From positions 1 to 64,000 of the forward strand of contig JANQKI010000166.1 in NCBI GenBank assembly GCA_028281165.1: a DNA stretch of 64,000 nucleotides, written 5' to 3'. This DNA comes from Opitutaceae bacterium. Its GTDB lineage: Bacteria; Verrucomicrobiota; Verrucomicrobiia; Opitutales; Opitutaceae. Both the position numbers and the translations under genes were made by a program. The first letter of the stretch is position 1. Each line of letters opens with the position of its first letter. Shown here in pieces: positions 26,802 through 36,085 of the stretch. The notes under the pieces were generated by a model. That model made no database searches, had not been told where the DNA came from, and worked only from the letters and a program-made list of their open reading frames with translations.

Positions 26802-27485
26802 TTAAAAACCGTATTTCGCCAAGGTCTTATCCAGAATCTCTCGCCCGTTTCCGAAGATGGGCTGCCCGTGTCCTACGATTAGACATTCGAATTCCAAGGC
26901 GCGTAATTGATCAATGCTTTCCTGAAAAACCTGCTTGTCTCGAATCAACGCTCGATACATGCGGCTTATGCCTGGGTATTCTTTGATTCCCGCTAGAACC
27001 CTCATAAAACCTCGTGTCCATCCGCTTGCATCTGGGCCAAAATTGAAGAGGAGATCGGCAATTACTAATATCCCATTCAGCCCATCGTGAAAGGCGACTT
27101 CGTTAACTTTAGGCATTCCATTAATTGGAATCATTTTGATCGAATCTCCTAAAACCGGTTTCAGATCTTCAATGGGCTTCAAGCGATCGTTCTTAAGCGG
27201 AAATCCCTTAGGCGCGTAGAAATCCGCTCCAGTCATCGCCTGCAGAACTCTTTTTGTGAAACTGTCATGAAAGCAAGTTGCATCCACAAAATGGATGCGT
27301 TCTCCAATGCTTTGGAGAAAGGAGTAATCTTCCTCGCTGAACGGTCCCGTCGAATGTACGAGGACTTCACCTTTGCGAATCGTGAATGCTGTGACCGTTC
27401 TATTGAAATCGGCGCCCATCACTTTTAGAGGAAACCACTTCAGCCAGACTCCTTCTCCAATCTGTTGCCATGTCTCTTGCTGCAT
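26802..27485 (-). CDS. DUF4336/MBL-fold-like protein
   Basis: A 227-residue soluble protein without a signal peptide. It resembles the DUF4336 branch of metallo-beta-lactamase-fold proteins: IGEGVWLKWFPLKVMG, VHSTGPFSEEDY, GILVIADLLFNFGPD and the closing FECLIVGHGQPIFGNG. The canonical HxHxDH metal motif is absent in the expected place (the sequence there is STGPFSEED), so enzymatic activity is doubtful, although the late His of VGHGQP and Asp of IADLLF survive. The function of this family is unknown. It converges with the M29 peptidase gene. Confidence 0.65.
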   Translation of the reverse strand: MQQETWQQIGEGVWLKWFPLKVMGADFNRTVTAFTIRKGEVLVHSTGPFSEEDYSFLQSIGERIHFVDATCFHDSFTKRVLQAMTGADFYAPKGFPLKNDRLKPIEDLKPVLGDSIKMIPINGMPKVNEVAFHDGLNGILVIADLLFNFGPDASGWTRGFMRVLAGIKEYPGISRMYRALIRDKQVFQESIDQLRALEFECLIVGHGQPIFGNGREILDKTLAKYGF

Positions 27486-27661
27486 GATTTTTCTAACTGA
27501 ACAGACCTAAAAAGATAAACGCGTCTCAAATCAACACTTCTGCGAATCTAGTCAATCAAAGGTAGGGAGGCTCAACTCTGCGAACCTCAATAGACTAACT
27601 GAAAAAGCTCGAACTTCAATCAGAAGTTCGAGCTAGCGTATCCGAAAGTTGGATTAGTGGA

Positions 27662-28072
27662 CTAACATTCAGCGTCTGACGATTGCCAAAATGCGATCAC
27701 TGCATTCTGCGGATCGGCGATCACCGCGAAGCTGCCCATGGGCAAATCGACTCGATCCTTTAAGACGGCGCCCCCCAACTCCTTTGTCTTCTCAATAGAG
27801 GCATCCAAGTCTTCCACATTCACATAGCTTAGCCACATGGGATGCGCCCCTGGCTCGCCTTCCGGCAGCTCTACGCAGCCTGCAATCGGTCTCTCGCCTA
27901 ACTTGAACATCGTGTAGGTCATGTCGTTGGGCATCTGCATTTCCTCTACTGTCCAGCCGAAAAGCTTGCTGTAAAAATCCTTGCTGGCCTCCTTGTTAGT
28001 CGTAGCTAGTTCCGTCCAGGGAATGGTGCCCGGCGTTGTGTCAGGCTGTTGCTGTTGTTCTACTTCGCTCAT
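27662..28072 (-). CDS. VOC-family glyoxalase/bleomycin-resistance-like protein
   Basis: A 136-residue protein of the vicinal-oxygen-chelate fold: PWTELATTNKEASKDFYSKL, LFGWTVEEM, YTMFKLGERPIAG, then the second module LSYVNVEDLDASIEKTKELGG and SFAVIADPQNAVIAFWQ. This resembles the small one-domain VOC proteins often annotated as glyoxalase-like. Their substrates are usually unknown. The N-terminus starts with a short Gln-rich stretch (EQQQQPDTTPG). It is isolated from neighbours by intergenic gaps on both sides. Confidence 0.88.
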   Translation of the reverse strand: MSEVEQQQQPDTTPGTIPWTELATTNKEASKDFYSKLFGWTVEEMQMPNDMTYTMFKLGERPIAGCVELPEGEPGAHPMWLSYVNVEDLDASIEKTKELGGAVLKDRVDLPMGSFAVIADPQNAVIAFWQSSDAEC

Positions 28073-28440
28073 AGATCAATTGAGTTAGAGTTGTTGAATG
28101 TAAGGTTGTTTGATCGGCGGTGTATTCTGCCGACTATCAAGGACAGGCTAGCGCGCCAATCGGGCAAAAAGCCACAACTTTGACGTTTCATTCCTGTGAA
28201 AACACAATCGCGAACCATGCCTCTGGCGAATTTCACAACCTGAATTGACGCTTTCCCGAGCGAATGTGTACTTGTTCAAACCGAGGCTGTCTTATCGGAC
28301 TGGAGGTTTAAAAAGCGAAAACTATTCGTTTTGTATCCATTGTACAATCACCTTTATTATCGTGTAACAAAAAGCCGCCTCCTTCAGGAGGCGGCCAATT
28401 ATCAATAGGCAACTGCCACTATAATATACTACAATTTGAT
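28073..28440. other. Gene-free region downstream of TonB receptor
   Basis: This 368-bp stretch contains no credible gene. It holds the TonB receptor terminator at 28374-28395 and, to its left, about 250 bases that probably include the upstream region of the VOC gene. No other repeat or operator stands out. Confidence 0.6.
28374..28395 (-). terminator. Strong Rho-independent terminator of TonB receptor gene
   Basis: GCCGCCTCCT (28374-28383) and AGGAGGCGGC (28386-28395) form a perfect 10-bp stem, realistically with a four-base loop. On the minus strand it is followed by TTTTTGTTAC. It lies about 45 bases past the receptor stop. Confidence 0.88.
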
Positions 28441-31400
28441 CTAAAATGATATCGTGTTCGTTAGGATTAGTTGACGAGGCATTTCTTGCACGAAAATCAC
28501 GGGGAAATATTCTTCGCGCGTGTCGACGAGAGCCGCTTTCGTGTCATCTTCGTCGAATAGATTACGAATGTTGAGCTGTACCTTCCAATCCAGCTTATCG
28601 TTGTAAATCTTTTGGCGATAGCCTATTTTTAGATCGAAGAGCAATTCATCGCTGCCTTCCCAAGGACGCGTGAAGTCGGGCACCTCGATGGGCGTTCCGT
28701 CAGGATTGAGCTCTATATTTCCGTCGGCATCCAAAATGTTCTTGGGCCTGTGGCCTATCACGGGAGCCGAGCGGTAGCGGAAGCCACCGCCGACACTGAA
28801 ACCTTTGAATCTTCCTTCGTTGAATTTGTAATTCGTGAAGTAATTGACGCGCCATTCGATGGCCTGGTCAATAGGCTGGCCATTCTGGTTCTCTTGTAGA
28901 TTAATACGCTGGAACAGATTAGCCGCGCTACGGGTGCCGCCGGATTGGAGAGAATTGAATGTATTCTCGAAGTACATATCGGCCAAGCTACCTGGGATGC
29001 CGCCTGCCGATGCGTCAACCAAACCATCGCCGTTTTCGTCAACCCCATCGAAGTCGATGTTTTCCCAGCCAGTAGCTCCAGACGTGAAGCTGCCGGGGCG
29101 ACGGTCCGTTACGGCTGACCATGCAGGAACGCGCTGGTTAACCCAATCGATGAAGGTCGTGGTTACGTTGTTTGTAATGGTTTCCTGGCGACCGGCATTC
29201 AGCTTCATCACCCAATTGTCATTCACATTGTAAGTGATTTCAGCGTCCAGACCTTCAGACGTAATGTCCTTGCGAACGCCCCATTGGTCTGGGCCAAAAT
29301 CTTCGCCAACATCGTCGATGGGATCAAAACCGCCCGCGAAGCCTGCAAGCTGCGGATCGATGGCTCCCAAATTGTCGTCGCCGAAGTTGCCATCCCAGTA
29401 CTGGTCAGCGCGAATAGCCTGCTCGATGTCACCAGCGTAGTTGCGAACCTCGCGATCCACGTTGGATCCGTTTTGCAGCCTGTTATCTAGCTCGAACCAG
29501 TTGAGGCGGATATTCAGTCGATTTTCCATCAAGCCGAAGCGAACACCGAAATCCTTACCGTCGCCGAACTCGCCTGGAATGGTCACGTTGGTAAAGGGAT
29601 CCGCGTCTCCGTTCGGAGTGCCAAAATTCTCGGACTCGTTGTAGTGGAATGAAAGCCAATTTGTAGCGTGAAGCACAATACCTCTATTTACAGTCGAATC
29701 CTTGAATTCGTCCGGCGTTTCTTCCCACTGGAAACCGCTGAAGTCGAAAGTTCCATCGTAGGCGATGGCTGGTCGAGAGGCAGGAACATCGTCAAAGTTT
29801 TCAACGGTGTCGCGACGTTCGCCCCAGAAAGGAACGGCTTGCATGCCGAATGGCAGGTCGAAGAATCCCTGCCAGACCAGCACCTGGGATTCTTCTTCAG
29901 ACAGAAGGTCCCCTTCAAGAGGTTCAACGGAAGTTCCGGTTACTACGTTCGCGCCCCCGCCATTTGGAAATGTCAGATTATAGGGTCCTCTAACATCGGT
30001 TACCCCTGGGAAAGCCCCATCGAGGGTCGGCCCGAAAGTGCCATTAGGCGTTGTTCTTGGATCGTCCAGGTAGTAGCGGATACCGGCTCGATTCCGCGCG
30101 TTATTGGGAGAAGGATGGGGTGTACGGCCGTCCGAATACACGACAGGCAAATCATCCGTAATCAGAAGACGATTGTTTCCTAGGTCGTACTCTTCCTCTT
30201 CCACTTCTTGATAGAGGAAAGCGATGTTGTGGCGACCAAGGTTCTTCACCCAGCTATCCTTGTCGGTGAAGTCTAGCTCGTAGGCCGCTTGGGCTCGCCA
30301 GGTTTCCCACTCGCGATTCTCGATGCCACCACGCACGCGGTCAGTCACGTAGAAGCGGTTCAGATTAGGATTGGGAGTGACGCCATCGGGCAAGTATTGA
30401 TTAGGGTCCACTCGGATAAGGTGGAAGTTGTTGCCGCAAATATTGCAGAAGTGAGTGTTGAATTCCTCTTCCTTGTTGTAGGCGACTTCGATGAAGAAAT
30501 CTTCCGTGATCTGCTGCTCAAGCGAAAAGGTATTGGTCTGGGTATCGATTTCGCGAAGGTTGTATCCCCATGAATTCGATGTGTAAAGCGGCTCGAGATC
30601 GGAGCCAGGGATGGCAGGACTGGTGCCAAAGCCGACGACACTTACGCCGTGGAAGCGAGCAAACGTCACCGGAACGGCGGTGAGGTTGGTGTTCCACATG
30701 TCTAGCGGAGGCAAGCTGCCATCGGCTAGGGTGTTGGCGCGGCCACCTACGAACATGGGTCGATTGGGAGCTATGTCTGGGTTCGCGCCGCCGCTTCGTA
30801 ACAGGACTCCTTCGAAGCCCTGAGCTCTGATTTGATTGTTGATTTCAGCGGTGGAGATCGAGCCGTTTCCGTTCTCGTCGAGAGTGGCGAGCGAGTTGTC
30901 GAATCCGCCGGCCAGTGAGGGATTAGCCGCAATGGTATCAAGATAAACGCTGGCCCCATCATAGCTTAAGCGTTGATTGGAGCGATTTGAGTTTTCTCGG
31001 AAATTTTCAAGGTAATAGCGAAACGTAGTTCCTTTCCAAGGACGATAAGTCAGGGTGAGAAAGAGGCCATCCTTGTCATCCGCGCTCGGCTTCTGCAGGG
31101 TTTCATTTCGATCCCATAATGAAGATAAGCGAATCGCGAACTTCTCGCCTATCGCTTTGTTGTAGTCGAACACTAGACGGTTGTGGCCGTTGTCATCGAT
31201 TCGGTATGACAGCGAGCCGAAGTTTTCTCCAGTCACTGCTTTTTTAAGCGTAGTATCAACGACACCCGCAGGGTCGCCACGACTGAAGAGGATTGAATTC
31301 GGTCCACTGGAGATAGTGGTTCTTTCTGTACTGTAGCCGTCTTGTTGAAGTCGTGTCTTGAAGAAATTTCTAGACTTGGTGACTGAAGATCCGAAGCCGC

Positions 31401-31782
31401 GATTGCGAGCGTCGTTGTTGAAGTTGATCACACCAAATCCAGCGGTGCTCTGGCTGAACTCCAAACGGCCTTCAAGGTTGGTGGAATACATGAAGGCTTC
31501 CTGAGCGTCAACGGCTCCTATGTCCTCCATGAATTCAGGAGTGAACACCTGGATTTGAGAAGAGATGTCTTTGATTTGAGTACGCATACGAGTTCCCGAG
31601 AGAGTATCCGTAGCTAGGTAGCCTTGCTCGTCTGCTGAAACTTCGAATGGCGATAGCTCGTAAATATCTTCTTCCTCTGTATCTTGACCTTGAACGTAGA
31701 TCGAACTCGAAGCCAATATCATTGCTAAACTAAATCGTCTAAGAACGACTCGTTGTTTTATGAACGTGGGTTTTGTATCCAT
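28441..31782 (-). CDS. TonB-dependent outer-membrane receptor
   Basis: A 1113-residue receptor with a signal peptide (about 1-32), acidic linker TEEEDIYELSPFEV (42-48), plug domain with LSGTRMRTQIKDISSQIQVF and SGPNSILFSRGDPAGVVDTT, and a beta-barrel ending TNTISF. It is more distant from the other three receptors than the 37.7/41.8-kb pair are from each other. The divergent araC gene at 32165 suggests local control. Imported ligand is probably an oligosaccharide, from its position beside a sulfatase/transporter operon, but this is inference. Confidence 0.94.
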   Translation of the reverse strand: MDTKPTFIKQRVVLRRFSLAMILASSSIYVQGQDTEEEDIYELSPFEVSADEQGYLATDTLSGTRMRTQIKDISSQIQVFTPEFMEDIGAVDAQEAFMYSTNLEGRLEFSQSTAGFGVINFNNDARNRGFGSSVTKSRNFFKTRLQQDGYSTERTTISSGPNSILFSRGDPAGVVDTTLKKAVTGENFGSLSYRIDDNGHNRLVFDYNKAIGEKFAIRLSSLWDRNETLQKPSADDKDGLFLTLTYRPWKGTTFRYYLENFRENSNRSNQRLSYDGASVYLDTIAANPSLAGGFDNSLATLDENGNGSISTAEINNQIRAQGFEGVLLRSGGANPDIAPNRPMFVGGRANTLADGSLPPLDMWNTNLTAVPVTFARFHGVSVVGFGTSPAIPGSDLEPLYTSNSWGYNLREIDTQTNTFSLEQQITEDFFIEVAYNKEEEFNTHFCNICGNNFHLIRVDPNQYLPDGVTPNPNLNRFYVTDRVRGGIENREWETWRAQAAYELDFTDKDSWVKNLGRHNIAFLYQEVEEEEYDLGNNRLLITDDLPVVYSDGRTPHPSPNNARNRAGIRYYLDDPRTTPNGTFGPTLDGAFPGVTDVRGPYNLTFPNGGGANVVTGTSVEPLEGDLLSEEESQVLVWQGFFDLPFGMQAVPFWGERRDTVENFDDVPASRPAIAYDGTFDFSGFQWEETPDEFKDSTVNRGIVLHATNWLSFHYNESENFGTPNGDADPFTNVTIPGEFGDGKDFGVRFGLMENRLNIRLNWFELDNRLQNGSNVDREVRNYAGDIEQAIRADQYWDGNFGDDNLGAIDPQLAGFAGGFDPIDDVGEDFGPDQWGVRKDITSEGLDAEITYNVNDNWVMKLNAGRQETITNNVTTTFIDWVNQRVPAWSAVTDRRPGSFTSGATGWENIDFDGVDENGDGLVDASAGGIPGSLADMYFENTFNSLQSGGTRSAANLFQRINLQENQNGQPIDQAIEWRVNYFTNYKFNEGRFKGFSVGGGFRYRSAPVIGHRPKNILDADGNIELNPDGTPIEVPDFTRPWEGSDELLFDLKIGYRQKIYNDKLDWKVQLNIRNLFDEDDTKAALVDTREEYFPVIFVQEMPRQLILTNTISF

Positions 31783-32164
31783 TTTCCAGTTTGGTTGATG
31801 TACTTTGTTTTGGATTTTCCGATGTTCCTTCGTAACGGTTTGGGGCTAAGAAATCAGAACAATCAGACACCCTATTTAATATGATTTTGCAGGCTTTCGC
31901 TGTAGTGCCATTCTGCAATTTCAATAGGCAGGGTTGCAATTGTTGCTCGCTTTGGTAGCCCTCTCGTTTATCAAATTTTCGCTCGTGCTCGTTTAGTTTG
32001 TAAAACGTGCGAAATTTATGTGTCTTCTAGTTTGGAATTGGTGTATCTAAGACTGATCGAAGAGGATTAAGAGATTGATAGTTTCCCTAACATCGTTGAA
32101 ACTTGGTTCGGTCTGATAAGGGCAACATTAAGGGGTGTGTGTGTTCTTGGTATAAATCGAGATT
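31783..32164. promoter_or_regulatory. Divergent intergenic region between TonB receptor and araC genes
   Basis: A 382-bp gene-free region between the oppositely oriented receptor (start 31782) and araC-type gene (start 32165), so it must carry both promoters. I see AT-rich tracts, but no symmetric operator that I can defend. A GATGT...GTTTTGGATTTT stretch at 31797-31818 is only loosely similar to the conserved element upstream of the other receptors. Confidence 0.5.
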
Positions 32165-33064
32165 GTGAGGAAAATGAATTCATCGTTTGGATATGATCAG
32201 CTGCTGGATTCTTCGTTCGACATCACTTTTTCTCAAAGCGCGAATCTACGAGGTTCAAAAGCGGTTGTAGACGAAGCGGAATATAAGCGGATTCCCGAGC
32301 TGAGAAGACTGGGTTTAGATGCGGTTTGCCTTAAGATTTTTCCAGATGGATCCTTCTGCGCTAGGCCGAATCCCATTGCATATAAACTACTGGTAACGAC
32401 GAAAGGGTCCGGCTGGGTCTTGGTAAATGGAAAGTGGCAGGAGTGTATGCCTGGAGAGGCTTATTTGACTCCTATTGGCAAGCCACACGCTTATTTTTCA
32501 AAGGACTCTGCGGAATGGGAATATGTAATGGTCCGTATCCACGACGAGGGTCTTGGAAGGAAGCTAGTTCCCTTCAATGCTCCCACCTTGCTCAAAGTGA
32601 AATACCGGTCGTTGGAATGCTTGGTAAATGGCTTTCTGGCGAGTGTTCGCGAATCTCAAGATGCCAATCGCATCCAAGCCTGGTTGCAACTGCTGTTGCA
32701 GGAATTCAAGCGAAGTTGTTCAAGTCAGGGCGGGGATTCCATAATCCACGATGCATGGGAACGTGTATCCAAAAAATTGGCCTATAATTGGCGTTTGAAC
32801 GAAATTGCGGCAATTGCAGGAGTGAACAGAGAAATTTTCAGACGGAAGTGTATCGAGATCTTCGGAAGAAGCCCTATCGACCACCTTATCCATTTACGCA
32901 TGGTGGCTGCCGCTCAGCTGATTACATTAAGCATGGAGAGTATCGAGTCTATCGCCTTCAAAGTGGGCTACACGGATTATTGTTCTTTCAGTCGAGCTTT
33001 TAAGAGAGTAATGAATTTCACTCCCAGCGAGTATCGTAATCAGCAATACAAATTAACCGTTTAA
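32165..33064 (+). CDS. AraC-family transcriptional regulator
   Basis: A 296-299-residue AraC protein. The N-terminal cupin-like sensor half contains ARPNPIAYKLL, the GxGWVLVNGKW and AYLTPIGKPHAYF strands; the C-terminal half has the double helix-turn-helix, with WRLNEIAAIAGVNREIFRRK and SIAFKVGYTDYCSFSRAFKR. The sensor type is typical of sugar-responsive AraC activators. The start is either GTG at 32165 or ATG at 32174; GAGG lies only three bases before the ATG. It is divergent from the TonB receptor at 28441-31782, its most likely target. Confidence 0.9.
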   Translation: MRKMNSSFGYDQLLDSSFDITFSQSANLRGSKAVVDEAEYKRIPELRRLGLDAVCLKIFPDGSFCARPNPIAYKLLVTTKGSGWVLVNGKWQECMPGEAYLTPIGKPHAYFSKDSAEWEYVMVRIHDEGLGRKLVPFNAPTLLKVKYRSLECLVNGFLASVRESQDANRIQAWLQLLLQEFKRSCSSQGGDSIIHDAWERVSKKLAYNWRLNEIAAIAGVNREIFRRKCIEIFGRSPIDHLIHLRMVAAAQLITLSMESIESIAFKVGYTDYCSFSRAFKRVMNFTPSEYRNQQYKLTV

Positions 33065-33109
33065 GGCTAGCCGTTTTGCAAATCAGCTGATGCTATCTTA
33101 TATTTCCTG

Positions 33110-34549
33110 CTAGGGTAGCAGGCGTCCCATCATTGTATCGATAAGAGCGTTCTGCATTCGATTGATGGCCTCTTGGCACTCTGGATCTTTTATAGCATTT
33201 CTATAGCAGCCGGGATCATTTTCCATATCGAAGAATTCGTAAATAGGCTCTCCGGTATTCCGGTCGGCTGCCCGTATGTATTTGTAGCGATCATCGCTTA
33301 AACAAAAGAAGCCCTCCCCTTCGGCCAAAGCGTATTCGTAGCCACCGTCTTCAATCGTTTTGGAAATGGGCGAGCCATCCAGTTCAGGCATTTCCAGGCC
33401 AATCGTCTCTATTACAGTTGGCAGAATATCTATCGATTGAGTGCGTTGACCGATTCGCTTTGCCTGATCTGTTTCTCCTGGTTTCTTCATGAGAAAAGGA
33501 ACTTTCAGCACCTCATCGTAACCGCAGTTGTTTTTCCCCCAAAGTTTATGATTGCCCAGCATGTCGCCATGATCGGAGGTGTAGATTACAAGCGTATCGT
33601 CGCCAAACGCGTTCTCGGCCGCCTGCAAAACATTTCCAACCTGGTCATCTATTAAAGCCATATTGGCCAGATAATGCTGCCGCATACGCGCCCAGTATTC
33701 ATCGTCATAGGCGGCGCAAGCTCCACTTTCATTGTAGCCACAACCGTCAATGCCACCGTTTCCGTTGTAACTGCTATAGTGGATACGGTCATTTAGACCC
33801 CACTCGCCTTCGCGATATTCCATGGGTGGAAGCCTATCGGTTCGAACGCGATCTAGGTATTCTTTGGGCGGATCGATAGGGTAGTGCGGTCCCGAGAAAG
33901 ACACCCACATGAAAAGAGGTTTTTCACGATCCCAATTTTCTATGTATTGCGTGGCTTTCTTTCCGACCCAAGCGTCTGGATGCCATTCTTTCGGTCCTGG
34001 AAAAATGAATACAGATCCATCCTTTCGATTCCACGCCTCTTTGCGATAGGCTGCTAGGTAGCCCGCTTCATCTAGTTCGCGACTGTAGTCGTCGTATTGC
34101 CAGATGGATACGTTTTTGTCGTCTTGTAAAGCGAGATGGTCCATTCCGAGACTCAAATAGTATTCTTTGGTCTCCGGTCTTTCGCTAGTGAAGTCTGGAG
34201 AAAAGCTGCCGTACTTAACCGGTTCGAAGTGGCACTTGCCGAAGTGCGAAGCCGTGTAGCCTGCTTCTTTCGCGACACTATAGAGAGTAGGCCTGTCCGG
34301 CGTCATCAGCGCCTTGCGGAAATTGCTGTAAGCGCCGTGAGTATGGGGATAGCAGCCTGATAATATGGAACAGCGGCTGGGGAGACACCAAGGGCTGACA
34401 GCGTAGGCGTTGTCGAAGCAGGCTCCCATTTTGCCAATGCGGTCGATGTTTGGGGTATCAATCGCCTCGCACCCATAGATGCCTAGGGTGTCCCTGCGTT
34501 GCTCGTCCGTAGAAATTAATATAATCGCTTTGGGTGATCGTTGGCTCAT
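33110..34549 (-). CDS. S1-family sulfatase without signal peptide
   Basis: A 479-residue sulfatase beginning MSQRSPKAIILISTDEQRRD, with no room for a signal peptide, so it should be cytoplasmic. The formylglycine motif is C55-L-P-S-R59 followed by CSILSG; FGKCHFEP replaces the usual GKWHxG, and YTSDHGDMLGNH is the second metal region. It is the last gene of the minus-strand unit that starts at the GPH symporter and continues with another leaderless sulfatase only 4 bases upstream. This implies desulfation of imported sulfated sugars in the cytoplasm. The Cys for His/Trp change in the GKCHF block is worth noting. Confidence 0.92.
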   Translation of the reverse strand: MSQRSPKAIILISTDEQRRDTLGIYGCEAIDTPNIDRIGKMGACFDNAYAVSPWCLPSRCSILSGCYPHTHGAYSNFRKALMTPDRPTLYSVAKEAGYTASHFGKCHFEPVKYGSFSPDFTSERPETKEYYLSLGMDHLALQDDKNVSIWQYDDYSRELDEAGYLAAYRKEAWNRKDGSVFIFPGPKEWHPDAWVGKKATQYIENWDREKPLFMWVSFSGPHYPIDPPKEYLDRVRTDRLPPMEYREGEWGLNDRIHYSSYNGNGGIDGCGYNESGACAAYDDEYWARMRQHYLANMALIDDQVGNVLQAAENAFGDDTLVIYTSDHGDMLGNHKLWGKNNCGYDEVLKVPFLMKKPGETDQAKRIGQRTQSIDILPTVIETIGLEMPELDGSPISKTIEDGGYEYALAEGEGFFCLSDDRYKYIRAADRNTGEPIYEFFDMENDPGCYRNAIKDPECQEAINRMQNALIDTMMGRLLP

Positions 34550-34553
34550 ATTT

Positions 34554-36068
34554 TCAAGAACTTACACTTACTGGTTTCGAATCGTCGCGATGGCGTAAGA
34601 AATTACGTTCAATTTCTTCAACCGCTTTGTTGAGCCTTTCCTCGGAATCGCGGCCCCTCCACTCTCTGACACGCTGGCCCACGCGATGGGAGACCAGGAT
34701 ATTTCGAGTTTCAGGCAAGGAAACCCTCTCCTTGTAGTCGCGCACGTTTTCGAGATCCGAGCGCCACTTTAAGAGTGCCAGCAATAGTTGGGATAACAGC
34801 TCTGAATGTTCTGGGCTATGCCATAAATTAGTTCGCTCATAGGGATCTTGAATCCTGTCAAATAAGCGCCCTGAGGACTCCTCGACATAGTATTCAATTT
34901 TCCAGTACGATGTCACTAAGGCGAATGATTTGAAAAGCGTTCCCGCGACGCAATGCCGCAAAGGAGATATCTTGTGGACGAGCGGTCCATGGAGATCATA
35001 GCCTTGTACGTCATCCGATTCGAGACCCGCCGTCCCTAGAATTGTAGCCGTAATGTCCAGCCAACTGGCGAACGTCCGAGATTCTCCAGCCGGGAGTGTT
35101 CCGTTTTGCCGCAGAACTAAGGGCACTCTCCAAGACTCGTCATACCAGCAATGCTTATCATTAAAGCCATGGTCGAAATACTGTTGTCCATGGTCGGAAG
35201 TGAAGATGACCAGTGTGTTCTCGGAAAGTCCAGCTTCGTCCAAATAGTCGAGCGCTCTTCCAAGCAGTTCGTCAGCGTAAAGCGAATACGCGTAGTAGCG
35301 GCGTCTCCAGTCATCAATGACCTGTTTGAATTCGGGATCATAAGTCCGCCCAAGGGCTTCGATCCAGTGTTCTGGATCGGCTGGCGTCTTTCCTTCAACA
35401 ACCTGCTTTTCTCCGTCAAGTCCAAGAAGATGCCTCTGGTGTTCGGGAAGCTCGTTCTCTTCTCCTTCAACGTAATTGAGTGGGGGAAGCTTTCGTTGGC
35501 TGATTTCCTCCACACAGCGTCGAGGAGGAAGCATTGGAGTGTGGGGCGCGTTTATTGAGCAGAACGCGAAAAAGGGAACGTCCTTCTCATTGGCCTTATC
35601 CATTGCCTCAATACAATGATTAACGACCACGGCATCCGGAATGATTTGTTTCTCATCCGCAAATGACCTATCGTCTTCAAATTTTCCCAAGCGGGACAAT
35701 TCCTCTAGCTCGTTGCCAGTCGGAGCAATGATGGTATCAAAGTCGGGACATTCTCCGAAATGCTGTTTGCCAGCCATAATGGTGTGGTATCCAGCTTCTT
35801 TCAGCTTATCTGGAAATGTATCCAATTTTTTACGACGTTGCAGACCATTTTCCAGGCATCCATGTACAGGCGCGTGTAAACCTGTTATCAGACTGGATCG
35901 AGCAGGAGAGCAAACAGGACTGGTGGTGTGGGCTTGCGTAAAATAGACTCCCTCTGCGGCCAGTCGATCTGCATTGGGAGACAGCGCATTTTCATTGCCC
36001 ATGAAGCGAAGTGCGTCGCAGCGCAGCGAATCCGTACAGAAAAGCAGAATGTTAGGAGGTCTTTCCAT
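34554..36068 (-). CDS. S1-family sulfatase without signal peptide
   Basis: A 504-residue sulfatase starting MERPPNILLFCTDSLRCDAL, again without a signal peptide. The formylglycine motif is C53-S-P-A-R57 with SSLITGLHAPVHG; MAGKQHFGE and FTSDHGQQYFDHG follow. It lies 17 bases after the GPH symporter gene and 4 bases before the next sulfatase, so all three are surely one operon. The family hydrolyses sulfate esters of sugars; the cytoplasmic location suggests a mono- or oligosaccharide substrate delivered by the symporter. The precise substrate is unknown. Confidence 0.93.
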   Translation of the reverse strand: MERPPNILLFCTDSLRCDALRFMGNENALSPNADRLAAEGVYFTQAHTTSPVCSPARSSLITGLHAPVHGCLENGLQRRKKLDTFPDKLKEAGYHTIMAGKQHFGECPDFDTIIAPTGNELEELSRLGKFEDDRSFADEKQIIPDAVVVNHCIEAMDKANEKDVPFFAFCSINAPHTPMLPPRRCVEEISQRKLPPLNYVEGEENELPEHQRHLLGLDGEKQVVEGKTPADPEHWIEALGRTYDPEFKQVIDDWRRRYYAYSLYADELLGRALDYLDEAGLSENTLVIFTSDHGQQYFDHGFNDKHCWYDESWRVPLVLRQNGTLPAGESRTFASWLDITATILGTAGLESDDVQGYDLHGPLVHKISPLRHCVAGTLFKSFALVTSYWKIEYYVEESSGRLFDRIQDPYERTNLWHSPEHSELLSQLLLALLKWRSDLENVRDYKERVSLPETRNILVSHRVGQRVREWRGRDSEERLNKAVEEIERNFLRHRDDSKPVSVSS

Positions 36069-36085
36069 TTATTTGCTGCTGGGGA

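Noticed and set aside
31797-31818. Possible fourth copy of the TonB-receptor element before the 28.4-kb receptor
   Set aside because: Only GATGT and TTTTGGAT are shared, with a different gap; this is too weak to list as a site.
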